A stretch of 64,000 nt of DNA. Origin: Pedobacter rhizosphaerae. GTDB lineage: Bacteria > Bacteroidota > Bacteroidia > Sphingobacteriales > Sphingobacteriaceae. Shown piece after piece: positions 45,539 through 56,378 of the stretch. Position numbers and translations under genes: made by a program. Location: contig NZ_FOGG01000008.1 in assembly GCF_900111155.1 (NCBI RefSeq), positions 79,048-143,047 on the forward strand. The letters are read 5' to 3'. Each line of letters begins with the position of its first letter. The stretch's first letter is position 1. The notes under the pieces were generated by a model, which did no database searches, was not told the DNA's origin, and saw nothing but the letters and a program-made list of their open reading frames with translations.

Positions 45539-46447
45539 ATGAAAACTATATTAGTAACAGGGAGTAACGGTCTTTTAGGACAAAAAATAACCGAGAAAGT
45601 ATTGGCAGAAGGGAGGGTAAGTCTAATTGCGACCTCAAAAGGCCAGAATCGTTATCCAATAAAGAAAGGATACGAGTATGCGGAAATGGATATTTTAAAT
45701 CCTGCTCAAGTGAAGGTGGTTCTTGAAAGGTATCAGCCGGATGCGATTATTCATACTGCCGCCATGACCAATGTAGACACTTGCGAGGCGCAAAAAGCAT
45801 TGGCGCACCAGCTTAACGTTGAAGCTCTGCAAACCTTAATTTCCCTTTGTGAGGAAAAGGATATTCATTTGGTGCATTTAAGTACTGATTTTGTATTTGA
45901 CGGATTAAATGGTCCGTATAAAGAGGATGATGCCGTTAGTCCGGTAAGTTACTATGGCGAAACAAAAGTTGCGGCAGAAGAGTTGTTAAAATCGTCAAAC
46001 ACGAACTGGGCTGTTTTGCGTACTATTTTAGTGTATGGAATTACCAACGATATGAGTCGCAGTAATATTGTGCTTTGGGCAAAAAGTGCTTTAGAAAAGG
46101 CTTATCCAATAAAAGTAGTTAATGATCAGTGGCGGATGCCGACACTTGCAGAAGATTTGGCCGAAGCCTGTTTACTCGCTGTAGAAAAAGAAGCTCAGGG
46201 GATCTATCATATTTCTGGCAAAGATTACATGAGCATTGCAGACCTGGTGAGAAAAGTTGCCGATTATTGGTCGTTGGATAAATCGATCATTACGGAAATT
46301 AGTTCAGCTAGTTTGAACCAAACGGCTAAACGCCCTGTAAAAACGGGTTTTGTATTGGATAAAGCTATTAGAGATTTGAATTACCAACCACACAGTTTTG
46401 AGGCAGGGCTGGAGATAGTTGCTCAACAGATCAGTCTTCGGGATTAA
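45539..46447 (+). CDS. RmlD-like NAD(P)-dependent reductase
   Basis: About 302 residues from the ATG at 45539, which begins directly with the nucleotide-binding strand MKTILVTGSNGLLGQK. Further SDR-extended motifs are TAAMTNVDTCEAQK, HLSTDFVFDGLNGPYKEDD and the catalytic YGETKVAAEE (Tyr-x-x-x-Lys). The HLSTDFVFDG pattern is that of dTDP-4-dehydrorhamnose reductase (RfbD/RmlD) and of related SDRs acting on other substrates. No other rhamnose genes are nearby, so the substrate is open. A downstream 64-bp repeat array begins after the stop. Confidence 0.85.
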   Translation: MKTILVTGSNGLLGQKITEKVLAEGRVSLIATSKGQNRYPIKKGYEYAEMDILNPAQVKVVLERYQPDAIIHTAAMTNVDTCEAQKALAHQLNVEALQTLISLCEEKDIHLVHLSTDFVFDGLNGPYKEDDAVSPVSYYGETKVAAEELLKSSNTNWAVLRTILVYGITNDMSRSNIVLWAKSALEKAYPIKVVNDQWRMPTLAEDLAEACLLAVEKEAQGIYHISGKDYMSIADLVRKVADYWSLDKSIITEISSASLNQTAKRPVKTGFVLDKAIRDLNYQPHSFEAGLEIVAQQISLRD

Positions 46448-46816
46448 GTTTTTAGTCAGCGGTCGATTCTCCAAACAATTAAGCAATTAATCAGTTATAG
46501 AATTCAGTTGGCAGTTTTCAATTAAGCAATTAAGCAGTTCAACAATTAAGCAATCAGTTGGCAGTGTTCAGTTGGCAATTTTCAGTTAAACAATTACACA
46601 GTTCAACAATTAAGCGATCGGTTGGCAGTTTTCAGTTGGCAATTTTCAGTTAAACAGTTACACAGGTCAACAATTAAGCAGTCAGTTGGCAGTTTACAGT
46701 TGGCAGTGTTCAGTTAAACAATTAAACAGTTCAACAATTAAGCAATCAGTTGGCAATTTACAGTTGGCAGTTTTCAATTAAACAATTCATCAATTAAACA
46801 GTTAAACAAATAAAAA
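46448..46816 (+). repeat. 64-bp tandem repeat array (CAGTTGGCAGT type)
   Basis: The gap before the peroxiredoxin gene is built of tandem units. The word CAACAATTAAGC begins at 46540, 46604, 46668 and 46732, an exact 64-bp period for three steps, with a shorter partial unit after that. Each unit contains CAGTTGGCAGTTTTCAGTTG and AACAATTA-type words, which are themselves short internal repeats. The same vocabulary recurs at 22,060-22,160 and 49,165-49,700. There are no unique spacers. Confidence 0.9.
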
Positions 46817-47299
46817 ATGGCATTAAAAGTAGGCGACATCGCACCAGATTTTAAATTATACAGTTCCGAGTTAACGGAGATTTCCCTTGCAGGCTTTAAA
46901 GGGAAGAAGGTGATTATTCATTTTTTCCCTTTGGCATTTACAGGTACTTGTACCGAACAACTTTGCACCATGAGGGATAATTTTAGTTATTATGAAGGGA
47001 TCAATGCGCAGGTGATTGGTATTTCTGTAGATTCTCCTTTTTCTTTGGCTAAATTTAAGGAAGCACAGAGCTATCAGTTTCCTTTGTTATCTGATTTTAA
47101 TAAAGAAGTGTCAAAAAGTTATGGCGCTTTTTATGATGAATTTGTGTTTGGTTTAAAAGGAATTTCAAAAAGGGCAGCTTTTGTGATAGACGAGGCAGGA
47201 AAAATTGTTTATGCGGAAATTTTGGAAGATGCTAAAGAGCTTCCTGATTTTAAGGCGATTAACGACGTTTTGAAAGCATCGGATGTGCAAGTGGGCTAA
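46817..47299 (+). CDS. Peroxiredoxin (AhpC/TSA, AhpE-like)
   Basis: A 160-residue thiol peroxidase that reduces hydroperoxides. The peroxidatic Cys is Cys45 in FPLAFTGTCTEQLC, with Thr42 and the later Arg (about residue 120) completing the active site. The start MALKVGDIAPDFKLYSSE is standard. A second Cys at 50 lies close by, unlike the usual resolving Cys position, so it may be a 1-Cys or atypical 2-Cys enzyme. It precedes tRNA-Arg and is flanked upstream by a repeat array. Confidence 0.92.
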   Translation: MALKVGDIAPDFKLYSSELTEISLAGFKGKKVIIHFFPLAFTGTCTEQLCTMRDNFSYYEGINAQVIGISVDSPFSLAKFKEAQSYQFPLLSDFNKEVSKSYGAFYDEFVFGLKGISKRAAFVIDEAGKIVYAEILEDAKELPDFKAINDVLKASDVQVG

Positions 47300-47326
47300 G
47301 AATTTTAAAGTTTTTTTAAAATAAAA

Positions 47327-47357
47327 TTTGGAATTTAAGATTGAGTTCATACTTTTG
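47327..47357 (+). promoter_or_regulatory. Promoter of tRNA-Arg
   Basis: TTTG (47327-47330), 19 bases, then TACTTTTG (47350-47357): a near-ideal Bacteroidetes sigma-A promoter, 22 bases before the tRNA. Confidence 0.75.
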
Positions 47358-47379
47358 CAGTCCGTTAGCGAACGGAAAT

Positions 47380-47453
47380 GCATTCGTAGCTCAATTGGAT
47401 AGAGCATCTCACTACGGATGAGAAGGTTTGGGGTTCGAATCCCTACGAGTGCA
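47380..47453 (+). tRNA. tRNA-Arg (anticodon ACG)
   Basis: A complete cloverleaf. Acceptor GCATTCG pairs with CGAGTGC (one T-G pair), D arm AGCTCAATTGGATAGAGC-like, and anticodon stem TCTCA/TGAGA around CTACGGA with anticodon ACG. The T arm carries GGTTCGAAT and the discriminator base is A. The CCA end is not encoded. It reads CGT, and after A34-to-inosine editing CGC and CGA. Confidence 0.96.
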
Positions 47454-47464
47454 CAATTTGGAAG

Positions 47465-47497
47465 AAGCCTTGTTGCCCCATGGCGACAAGGCTTTTT
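47465..47497 (+). terminator. Terminator after tRNA-Arg
   Basis: AAGCCTTGTTGCC (47465-47477) pairs with GGCGACAAGGCTT (47482-47494) around CCAT, with one G-U pair in plus-strand RNA, followed by T5. Confidence 0.88.
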
Positions 47498-47525
47498 AAT
47501 TTTAAAGATAACCTAAACCACGTTA

Positions 47526-48095
47526 ATGCTTAATTTAGTTCTCTTTGGCCCTCCAGGGGCGGGTAAAGGCACCCAATCTGAAAAGCTGATAGCAAAATAT
47601 CAGTTGGTACACGTTTCAACAGGCGACCTTTTTAGGGCACATGTTAAAAATCAAACTGAATTAGGGCAGAAAGTGAGTCAGTTGTTAGCTGATGGTGAAT
47701 TGGTACCAGATGCGATTACAATTGCGATGTTAGAAGAAGAAGTAGATAAAAATCCTGAAGCAAAAGGATTTGTATTTGACGGATTCCCTCGCACAGTACC
47801 ACAAGCAGAAGAGCTTGATTTATTTTTGGAACGTAAAGGTAGTAACATCGCTGGTGTTATCGCACTGGATGTAAACCAGGAAGAATTAACCAAACGTATC
47901 GCTGAGCGCCATAAAGTTAGTGGCAGGCCAGATGATGACGCAGAGAAATTGAAAAAACGTATTTCAGAATACTTCGATAAAACCATCCACGTATTACCTT
48001 ATTATGAGGCACAAGGAAAGTTGAATAAAGTAAACGGAATAGGTGAAATAGAAACAGTATTTAATGATCTTTGCGCTGTTATTGATCAATACTAA
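47526..48095 (+). CDS. adk: Adenylate kinase
   Basis: Adk interconverts AMP, ADP and ATP. The 189-residue protein has P-loop GPPGAGKGTQ (about 7-16), the AMP-binding VSTGDLFRAHV, GFPRTVPQAEELD, and the lid arginines in KRIAERHKVSGRPDDDAEKLKKRI. The lid is the short form without the zinc-binding Cys set. It is followed by obgE across a terminator-like hairpin. Confidence 0.97.
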   Translation: MLNLVLFGPPGAGKGTQSEKLIAKYQLVHVSTGDLFRAHVKNQTELGQKVSQLLADGELVPDAITIAMLEEEVDKNPEAKGFVFDGFPRTVPQAEELDLFLERKGSNIAGVIALDVNQEELTKRIAERHKVSGRPDDDAEKLKKRISEYFDKTIHVLPYYEAQGKLNKVNGIGEIETVFNDLCAVIDQY

Positions 48096-48113
48096 GTTAT
48101 AAGAGTTTTTTTT

Positions 48114-48150
48114 AATGGCGGGAAGGATTTATTTTTTCCGCCATTTTTTA
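48114..48150 (+). terminator. Terminator-like hairpin between adk and obgE
   Basis: AATGGCGG (48114-48121) pairs with CCGCCATT (48138-48145), followed by T5 and A/T-rich bases. It may partly separate the two genes. Confidence 0.7.
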
Positions 48151-48166
48151 TTTAAGGAGAAATAAT

Positions 48167-49162
48167 ATGTCACAAGGTTCAAATTTCGTTGATTATGTAA
48201 AAATATGCTGCCGCTCTGGTAAGGGAGGCGCAGGCTCTTCACATTTACATCGCGATGTTTTAACATCTATGGGTGGTCCTGATGGTGGTGATGGTGGCCG
48301 TGGTGGCCATATCATTGTTAAGGGAAGTACGCATATCTGGACATTATTACACTTAAAATATAGAAAGCATATCATTGCCGAGGATGGTCAGCCGGGAAGT
48401 AGCTCGCACAAATCGGGTAGACAGGGTAAGGATGAAATTTTAGAAGTACCTTTGGGTACCATTGCTAAAAATGCAGAAACGGGTGAAGTCCTTTTTGAGA
48501 TTACTAAAGATGGTGAAACCAAAATTTTAACATCCGGAGGTCGTGGAGGTTTAGGTAATGCTCATTTTAAAACGCCAACCCAGCAAACTCCACGTTTCTC
48601 ACAGCCGGGAGAAGCGGGGCAAGAAGTATGGAATGTTTTAGAACTCAAAGTTTTAGCTGATGTTGGCCTGGTAGGTTTCCCTAATGCAGGTAAATCAACG
48701 TTGCTTTCTGTTCTTTCTGCAGCAAAACCAGAGATTGCCGATTACCCTTTTACTACTATTGTACCCAACCTTGGTATTGTAAGTTATAGAGGTGGAAAAT
48801 CCTTTATTATGGCCGATATCCCAGGTATTATTGAAGGCGCATCAAAAGGTAAAGGTTTAGGTTACCGCTTCCTGCGTCACATTGAACGTAATTCGGTTTT
48901 ACTTTTCATGGTACCTGCAGATACCAGCAGAAGCATTAAGGAAGAGTATGAAATTCTAAAGAAGGAGCTACTCTCTTATAACCCGGAGTTGATGCAAAAA
49001 CCACATGTGTTAGCAGTTACTAAATCAGATATGCTTGATGAGGAATTAATGGCTGAAATGAAGCATGACCTACCTAATATTCCTGCAATATTTATCTCCT
49101 CTGTTGCTGAAAAAGGCCTGACAGAATTGAAAGATATGCTTTGGAAAGCTATAGAGGGGTAG
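48167..49162 (+). CDS. obgE: GTPase Obg/CgtA
   Basis: Obg is an essential GTPase that binds the 50S subunit and links ribosome assembly to growth state. The 331-residue protein has the glycine-rich Obg fold (about 1-160: [46 protein letters not shown]). The G domain follows: G1 [10 protein letters not shown]3 [11 protein letters not shown]4 TKSD. It lacks the variable C-terminal OCT domain. Its start is preceded by AAGGAGA at 48154-48160, an unusually strong Shine-Dalgarno sequence for this phylum, 6 bases before the ATG. Confidence 0.97.
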   Translation: MSQGSNFVDYVKICCRSGKGGAGSSHLHRDVLTSMGGPDGGDGGRGGHIIVKGSTHIWTLLHLKYRKHIIAEDGQPGSSSHKSGRQGKDEILEVPLGTIAKNAETGEVLFEITKDGETKILTSGGRGGLGNAHFKTPTQQTPRFSQPGEAGQEVWNVLELKVLADVGLVGFPNAGKSTLLSVLSAAKPEIADYPFTTIVPNLGIVSYRGGKSFIMADIPGIIEGASKGKGLGYRFLRHIERNSVLLFMVPADTSRSIKEEYEILKKELLSYNPELMQKPHVLAVTKSDMLDEELMAEMKHDLPNIPAIFISSVAEKGLTELKDMLWKAIEG

Positions 49163-49711
49163 TTCAGTTGGCAGTTTTCAGTTGGCAGTTTCGGTTAACA
49201 GTTGACACCAGTTCAGCAGTCTACCGTTGTTCCTTCAATTAAGCAATTAAACAGTTAGACAGTTTACAGTTAGCACCACACCTGCTCACCATCTCAACGA
49301 CTAAACAACTCACCAGTTTATCCAGTTAAACAGTTTACAGTTGGCAGTTTTCAGTTAACAGTTGATAACAGTTCAGCAGTCTATCGTTGTTCCTTCAGTT
49401 AAGCAATTAAGCAATTAAACAGTTAGACAGTTTACAGTTGGCACGACACCTGCTCACCATCTCATCGACTAAACAACTCACCAGTTTATCCAGTTAAGCA
49501 ATTAAACAGTTGGCAGTTTTCGGTTAACAGTTGACACCAGCTCAGCAGTCTATCGTTGTTCCTTCAGTTAAGCAATTAAGCAATTAAACAGTTAGACAGT
49601 TTACAGTTGGCACCACACCTGCTCACCATCTCAGCGATTAAACAACTCACCAGTTTATCGCTATTCTTCCAGTTAAGCAATTAAACAGTTAAACAATTAA
49701 GCAATAGTAGT
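49163..49711 (+). repeat. ~160-169 bp tandem repeats after obgE
   Basis: Three long imperfect units. The word CAGCAGTCTATCGTTGTTCC (or a variant) begins at 49214, 49374 and 49543, giving periods of 160 and 169 bp. Each unit also has CACACCTGCTCACCATCTCA and AACTCACCAGTTTATC, and is padded with CAGTTGGCAGTTTTCAGTT and AAGCAATTAAACAG words shared with the array at 46.5 kb. No coding frame is credible. Confidence 0.88.
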
Positions 49712-50455
49712 TTATCTAAACCTATCCACCCCTAATCCAACCCATTCTTTAATTATCTTTTCCCATCCGGATAGCGCAGCTGCACTTGGGATTATGAAAT
49801 CGTCCAGATCGAATGCTGTTTTACCCTCAAAATCTGTGGGGTAATAATCTAAATGACTTTTTGAAAAGCGATTAAAAATTAATTGGGTTCTTGGAATATG
49901 CCAGGCGCTGGTGATCACCAATATTTGAGCTTTCGATTTATATTGATCAATCAGTTTTAAACTATATTGAGCGTTTTCTAACGTATTTCTGCTTTGATTT
50001 TCAATAATAATTGCAGTATCTGGTATACCAATTTGCTTCAGGTATTTTACTGCTAAATCAGCTTCTTTAACACTTTTATCAATTAAGTTTCCACTACCAC
50101 TACTAATGAGAATTTTCTCAATCCGACCTGTTTTATAGAGCTTGATGGTTTGGAAAAGTCTATCGCCCGAACTTTCAAATTCAATGCTGTTATTGCGCTT
50201 ATTGTGTGATGAAAATCCGCCTAACAGAATTCCAACATCGTAATGCCTGGCTGATGGATACTCCGGTTCATACCAGTATGCCACTTTGCCAAAAATAAAT
50301 CCATTGGAAAATAAAAGGAACAATACTAGCGCTGATAAGAGCAGTTTTTTTCTGGTAATTTGCTTTTTAGCTATTAATGCTGCAATTAGCAGTGCTAGTA
50401 TCCAGATGATAGGTTTAATTAAGAAAAGCAAAATCTTAGACAGAATAAAAAACAT
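49712..50455 (-). CDS. YdcF-family (DUF218) membrane protein
   Basis: A 247-residue protein. Two hydrophobic helices near the N-terminus (about 4-27 and 36-55) precede a soluble DUF218 domain of the ElyC/SanA/YdcF group: DVGILLGGFS, FQTIKLYKTGRIEKILISSGSG, EADLAVKYLKQIGIPDTAIIIENQSRNTLENAQYS, and LVITSAWHIPRTQLIFNRF. ElyC and SanA affect envelope and peptidoglycan precursor metabolism in E. coli. The family's biochemistry is not settled. It reads towards the repeat array on the minus strand. Confidence 0.9.
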   Translation of the reverse strand: MFFILSKILLFLIKPIIWILALLIAALIAKKQITRKKLLLSALVLFLLFSNGFIFGKVAYWYEPEYPSARHYDVGILLGGFSSHNKRNNSIEFESSGDRLFQTIKLYKTGRIEKILISSGSGNLIDKSVKEADLAVKYLKQIGIPDTAIIIENQSRNTLENAQYSLKLIDQYKSKAQILVITSAWHIPRTQLIFNRFSKSHLDYYPTDFEGKTAFDLDDFIIPSAAALSGWEKIIKEWVGLGVDRFR

Positions 50456-50488
50456 GCTGTAAAGCTAAGAAATTGTTTGCACGCTTGC

Positions 50489-50854
50489 TTAGCCTTGCCC
50501 TTCCTGAACCTGTCCGTTTTCATAAGCGTGTTCCAAGATGTCTTTTACATCAGATTTACGCTTTTTAGTTGTTTTATGTTTAAAATGAGGTACTTCATGA
50601 GTAACAATGTCTTCCTCGATAGCTTCAACACCAAATACTTTTTCTTTAAGGAGGTTATATTTATCTTGAAAACCATATCTCAGATTTCTGGCACCACTGG
50701 CAATTTTGCCTCTTGTGCCTGCTCCGCTATCGGGGGCAAATAGAATACTAATTACAGCACCTGCAGCTAAACCTGCAACTAAAGCAATGGCTACCTGAGC
50801 ATTGCTGTTCGATTTTTGCGTTAAAAAATTTCCGATTAACTTTCTGTATTTCAT
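50489..50854 (-). CDS. YtxH-like membrane protein
   Basis: A 121-residue protein. One hydrophobic segment (about residues 20-40, QVAIALVAGLAAGAVISILFAP) with the YtxH pattern LFAPDSGAGTRGKIASGARNL is followed by a charged helical tail (YGFQDKYNLLKEKVFG...HFKHKTTKKRKSDVKDILEH). YtxH proteins are stress-induced, membrane-associated proteins of unclear function. It starts 33 bp upstream of the YdcF gene's start, on the same strand. Confidence 0.85.
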   Translation of the reverse strand: MKYRKLIGNFLTQKSNSNAQVAIALVAGLAAGAVISILFAPDSGAGTRGKIASGARNLRYGFQDKYNLLKEKVFGVEAIEEDIVTHEVPHFKHKTTKKRKSDVKDILEHAYENGQVQEGQG

Positions 50855-50970
50855 GGTTATGCATTTCTAAAACTAACAATCCCTATTAGATAAAGTTTCG
50901 TAAAATTTAAATCGAATCGTTATAGCGTGTAATATTTGTTAAGTTTAATTTTTATTTTTTTTTATCAAAC

Positions 50971-51351
50971 ATGGTTAAAGCAACAATAAATAGAGAGCAC
51001 TACGCCTGCTCTGTTACCAATGGATCTCATGAACTGGTGGTTGATGAGCCTCTCGAATTAGGAGGTACGCATAAGGGCTTTGCCCCAAAGGGATTATTAA
51101 TGGCATCGCTGGCATCCTGCGTTGCAATAACGCTTAGAATGTATGCCGACAGGAAGGAGTGGGACATAGATAAAATTGAGGTAGAGGTAAGTGTGGGGAC
51201 AGAAAATAATCAGCTGCTGTTTCTGGAAGAGATTATCTGTACCGGACAACTAACGCGCGAGCAAAAAGACAGGCTGGAAGATATCGCGCAAAAGTGCCCC
51301 GTAAGTAAAATATTAGCTGCAGGTAATGAAATAAGGTCAAAAGTATTGTAG
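50971..51351 (+). CDS. OsmC family protein
   Basis: A 126-residue OsmC-fold protein. The conserved helix carries the first Cys (LLMASLASCVAITLRMYAD, about residue 51) and the second lies in IAQKCPVSKILAAG (about residue 110). Both are the redox pair of this peroxiredoxin-like family, which reduces organic hydroperoxides in studied members. The N-terminal strands (YACSVTNGSHELVVDEPLELGG) are also typical. It stands alone between a YtxH gene on the other strand and the DUF2130 gene. Confidence 0.9.
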   Translation: MVKATINREHYACSVTNGSHELVVDEPLELGGTHKGFAPKGLLMASLASCVAITLRMYADRKEWDIDKIEVEVSVGTENNQLLFLEEIICTGQLTREQKDRLEDIAQKCPVSKILAAGNEIRSKVL

Positions 51352-51499
51352 TGGCTTCCTATAAAATAGGATTTGAGTGTAATGTTGAAAAACGACTTTT
51401 TAATCCCCTGTATTTTGGCTGAAAGCTTTAATATCTTTGTACTATATATAGATCTGCTTGCGGTATCAAAGCCGGTATGATCAAATAACTATTTATCCA

Positions 51500-52750
51500 A
51501 TGCCTACTGAAATAAAATGCCCCAACTGTGCCCATGTTTTTCCGATGGAAGAAGCTATGGCCGAAGATTACAAAAAAGAGCTTAGAGAAAAGATGTTGTC
51601 CTTTACAAAGCAAAAGGATGAAGAGTTTCAACGGAAACTTGCTACGTTGGATGCTGAAAAGCAGTTGCAACAAAAGGCATTTGATGCGCGGTTAGTAGAA
51701 GAAAAAAACAAGCTTAAGGAAGATTTAGAAGGAAACTTACGAAAAAGTATCGCTTCAGATTTTGAAAATAAGCTACAGATGCTGGAAGGAAACGCTAAAG
51801 AAAATGAAGAGAAGCTTAAACTGGCCCGAGAAAAGGAACTGGAGTTTTTACGCAGAGAGCAGAGCTTAAAAGTAAAGGAAGAGGAGATGGAACTTGCCTT
51901 TCAGCGCAAGATGCAGGAACAGCGAAATGAACTGGTAGAACAAATTCGTAAGCAGGAAGCAGAGAAAAATAGTATTAAGGACACGGAGCATCAGCTGCGC
52001 CTGAAGGAATTGGAAAAACAACTGGACGATCAGAAAAAGCTTGCTGAAGAAATGAAGCGGAAGGCGGAGCAGGGGAGTATGCAACTCCAGGGAGAGGTTC
52101 AGGAATTGATTTTAGAAGAACTCTTACGCAGTAACTTCCCTTTCGATTTAATTGAAGAAGTAGGAAAGGGTGTGAGGGGGGCAGATTGTGTACAAGTTGT
52201 TCGCAATCAATTCGGACAGGAATGCGGCAAAATCATTTATGAAAGTAAACGTACAAAGGATTTTGGTGGCGACTGGATTGAGAAGCTGAAAAAAGACATG
52301 CGAAGCATGGGTGTAGATGTTGCGGTAATTGTTAGCCAATGTTACCCTAAAGGAATGGATTGTTTCGGGCAAAGAGATGGCGTTTGGATCTGCTCTTTCG
52401 AGGAAGTTAATGCCGTAGCTTATGTTTTAAGGGATGGTATTTTAAGGTTGTCCAGCGCAATGAAATCGCAGGAAAACAGGGGGGATAAAATGCACATGCT
52501 TTATGATTATTTAACCGGAGCGGAGTTTTCTGAACAATGGAAGGCCATTAGAGAAGGTTTTATGAGCATGAAACTTTCTATTCAGCGTGAACGTGATGCC
52601 ATGGAACGCCTGTGGAAAGCCCGTGAAAAACAACTGGAAAAGGTATTGTTAAATGCAACGCATATCAGAGGTTCAATTGAAGGCATTGCAGGAAGTGATA
52701 CCATTCATCTCAGTTTAACTGAAGATGATGATGCATTGCTGTTGGAATAA
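51500..52750 (+). CDS. DUF2130 coiled-coil protein with nuclease-like motif
   Basis: About 416 residues from the ATG at 51500, which directly precedes a zinc-ribbon-like MPTEIKCPNCAHVFP. The frame is open to 51458, but those 14 residues look unrelated. Residues about 25-205 are an unbroken coiled coil (Lys, Glu, Leu, Arg-rich). Residues about 212-345 form the DUF2130 domain, with GADCVQVVRNQFGQECGKIIYESKRT. The Asp and the Glu-x-Lys spaced about 18 residues apart suggest a PD-(D/E)XK nuclease fold, as in RmuC-like proteins; this is my inference. The C-terminal part is again helical. Confidence 0.8.
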   Translation: MPTEIKCPNCAHVFPMEEAMAEDYKKELREKMLSFTKQKDEEFQRKLATLDAEKQLQQKAFDARLVEEKNKLKEDLEGNLRKSIASDFENKLQMLEGNAKENEEKLKLAREKELEFLRREQSLKVKEEEMELAFQRKMQEQRNELVEQIRKQEAEKNSIKDTEHQLRLKELEKQLDDQKKLAEEMKRKAEQGSMQLQGEVQELILEELLRSNFPFDLIEEVGKGVRGADCVQVVRNQFGQECGKIIYESKRTKDFGGDWIEKLKKDMRSMGVDVAVIVSQCYPKGMDCFGQRDGVWICSFEEVNAVAYVLRDGILRLSSAMKSQENRGDKMHMLYDYLTGAEFSEQWKAIREGFMSMKLSIQRERDAMERLWKAREKQLEKVLLNATHIRGSIEGIAGSDTIHLSLTEDDDALLLE

Positions 52751-52891
52751 ACCGGATTGAAAGTAAGAACACATTGATTCTGGGCAGAGCAACTTCTCAT
52801 AAGCTCCTTGCTGAATCCATTTCAGCTTTTAAAATCTCTTAGAAACCATATAGTGGTTGCTAACCTACAGAAAAATATAGTATATTAATAA

Positions 52892-55090
<2,199 letters not shown>

Positions 55091-55330
55091 AGTTGGTTTG
55101 TTGTTTTTAAGCTTGCTGTTATTATATTTTTAGTATTTAAATGGGTATTTGTTTGTTTTTTTTGAAGTGATTGTAGTTTTTTATTGATAAAAAATTATGT
55201 TTTGGCTATTTTTTTAATGAAAAATTATAATAGTTATTTATAAATTGCGATGGTTTTGTGGTTTGGATATTTTTTTTGAGCCTAAAAACACTAACCAATC
55301 AAAGTAATCTTAACGAAAAAGCAAATTAGT

Positions 55331-55807
55331 ATGTCGCGAAATAAAAACCACATCGAACTTCAGTTCTTGAGTGAGCCATCTGATATCAATTATGGTGGTA
55401 AAGTTCATGGAGGTACAATGATGAAATGGATTGACCAAGCTGCCTATGCCTGTGCATTGCAGTGGAGTCAATCTTACTGTGTAACGGTTTATGTCGGAGG
55501 AATCCGTTTCTTTCACCCGGTTCATATTGGGCACTTAGTAAAGATGGATGCCAGAATTATTTATACCGGTAAAACCAGTATGCATATTGCTGTTGATGCT
55601 TATTCAAAGCCGATTGGTCGGGCAGATTTTGTGAAGAATACACACTGTATTATTGTTTTTGTGGCAGTTTATGATGATGGACAACCAAAACCTATCCCTG
55701 CTTTTGTACCGAAAAGCGAAAAGGAAGTTGCCATGCACAGTTACGCAATCAAGCTGATGGACCTACGCAAAAATATTGATAAGGAAATGGAACCGTATAT
55801 TGTTTAA
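55331..55807 (+). CDS. Acyl-CoA thioesterase (hotdog fold)
   Basis: A 158-residue hotdog-fold thioesterase of the YciA/ACOT group. It begins ELQFLSEPSDINYGGKVHGGTMMKWIDQAAYACALQW, in which Asn-x-x-Gly-x-x-His-Gly-Gly and the Asp form the active-site helix. The strands VTVYVGGIRFFHPVHIGHLVKMDARIIYTGKTSMHIAVDAYSK follow. It hydrolyses acyl-CoA to the free acid and CoA; chain preference is unknown. The 240-bp AT-rich gap before it shows no obvious promoter match. Confidence 0.9.
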   Translation: MSRNKNHIELQFLSEPSDINYGGKVHGGTMMKWIDQAAYACALQWSQSYCVTVYVGGIRFFHPVHIGHLVKMDARIIYTGKTSMHIAVDAYSKPIGRADFVKNTHCIIVFVAVYDDGQPKPIPAFVPKSEKEVAMHSYAIKLMDLRKNIDKEMEPYIV

Positions 55808-56378
55808 ATGAATGTTAGTGGGAGTGGATGAGTTTGATATACCACAAACACCAAGGTTTGTTTTCCAATCTCGTTATTCCCGCAGAGCCGGGAAGCTTAA
55901 TGTGATAGTCATATCAACACCTGGCAACTCTCGCTGATTACACAGATTTACGCAGATTTAAAATAAGGTATCGTTTAAAATCTGGACAGGTTGCCGAAGA
56001 CCTTTTAATAAGTTGAAAACTAAAATGGATTGTCCTTCGACATGCTCAGGATGACAATGCACTTTACTTTTCTCCTAAAGTTAATAGCGTTTTTGGCATC
56101 TCACTACGGCCATCCCTAGTTAAAATCTCCTTAAATCTGCGGGAGAGTAAAGTTAATATCAACACCTGTTAACTCCCGCTGATTACACAGATTTACGCAG
56201 ATCGAAAATAAGGCGTCGTTTAAAATCTGGACAAGTTGCCGAAGACCTTTTAATAAGTTGAAAACTAAAATGGATTGTCCTTCGACACGCCCAGGATGAC
56301 AATGCACTTTAGTTTTCTCCTAAAGTTATTTGCAATGGAGCCCCTATAACCAGGAACTTAAAATAACTATTCCCATCA
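55808..56378. repeat. Gap with two 173-bp direct repeats and widespread repeat words
   Basis: Two direct repeats, about 55911-56083 and 56156-56328, are near-identical: ATATCAACACCTG at the start, then CGCTGATTACACAGATTTAC, ATCTGGACA(G/A)GTTGCCGAAG, TTAATAAGTTGAAAACTAAA, TTGTCCTTCGACA and CTCCTAAAGTTA at the end. TTCCCGCAGAGCCGGGAA (about 55877-55894) is a small hairpin. Part of the unit (GATTACACAGATTTACGCAG; CCTTCGACATGCTCAGGATG) matches words that I know from intergenic repeats in many unrelated bacteria. Confidence 0.85.

Noticed and set aside
46448..46816. Possible CRISPR array because of the regular 64-bp period
   Set aside because: There are no conserved short repeats separated by unique spacers; whole units are repeated, and no cas genes are in the window. 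The arrays at 2.8, 49.2 and 58.1 kb fail for the same reason.
50700..50750. GCTCCGCTATCGGGGGC resembling the end of the dispersed hairpin element
   Set aside because: It lies in the YtxH gene and encodes the conserved LFAPDSGAGTRG motif; the other half of the element is absent.
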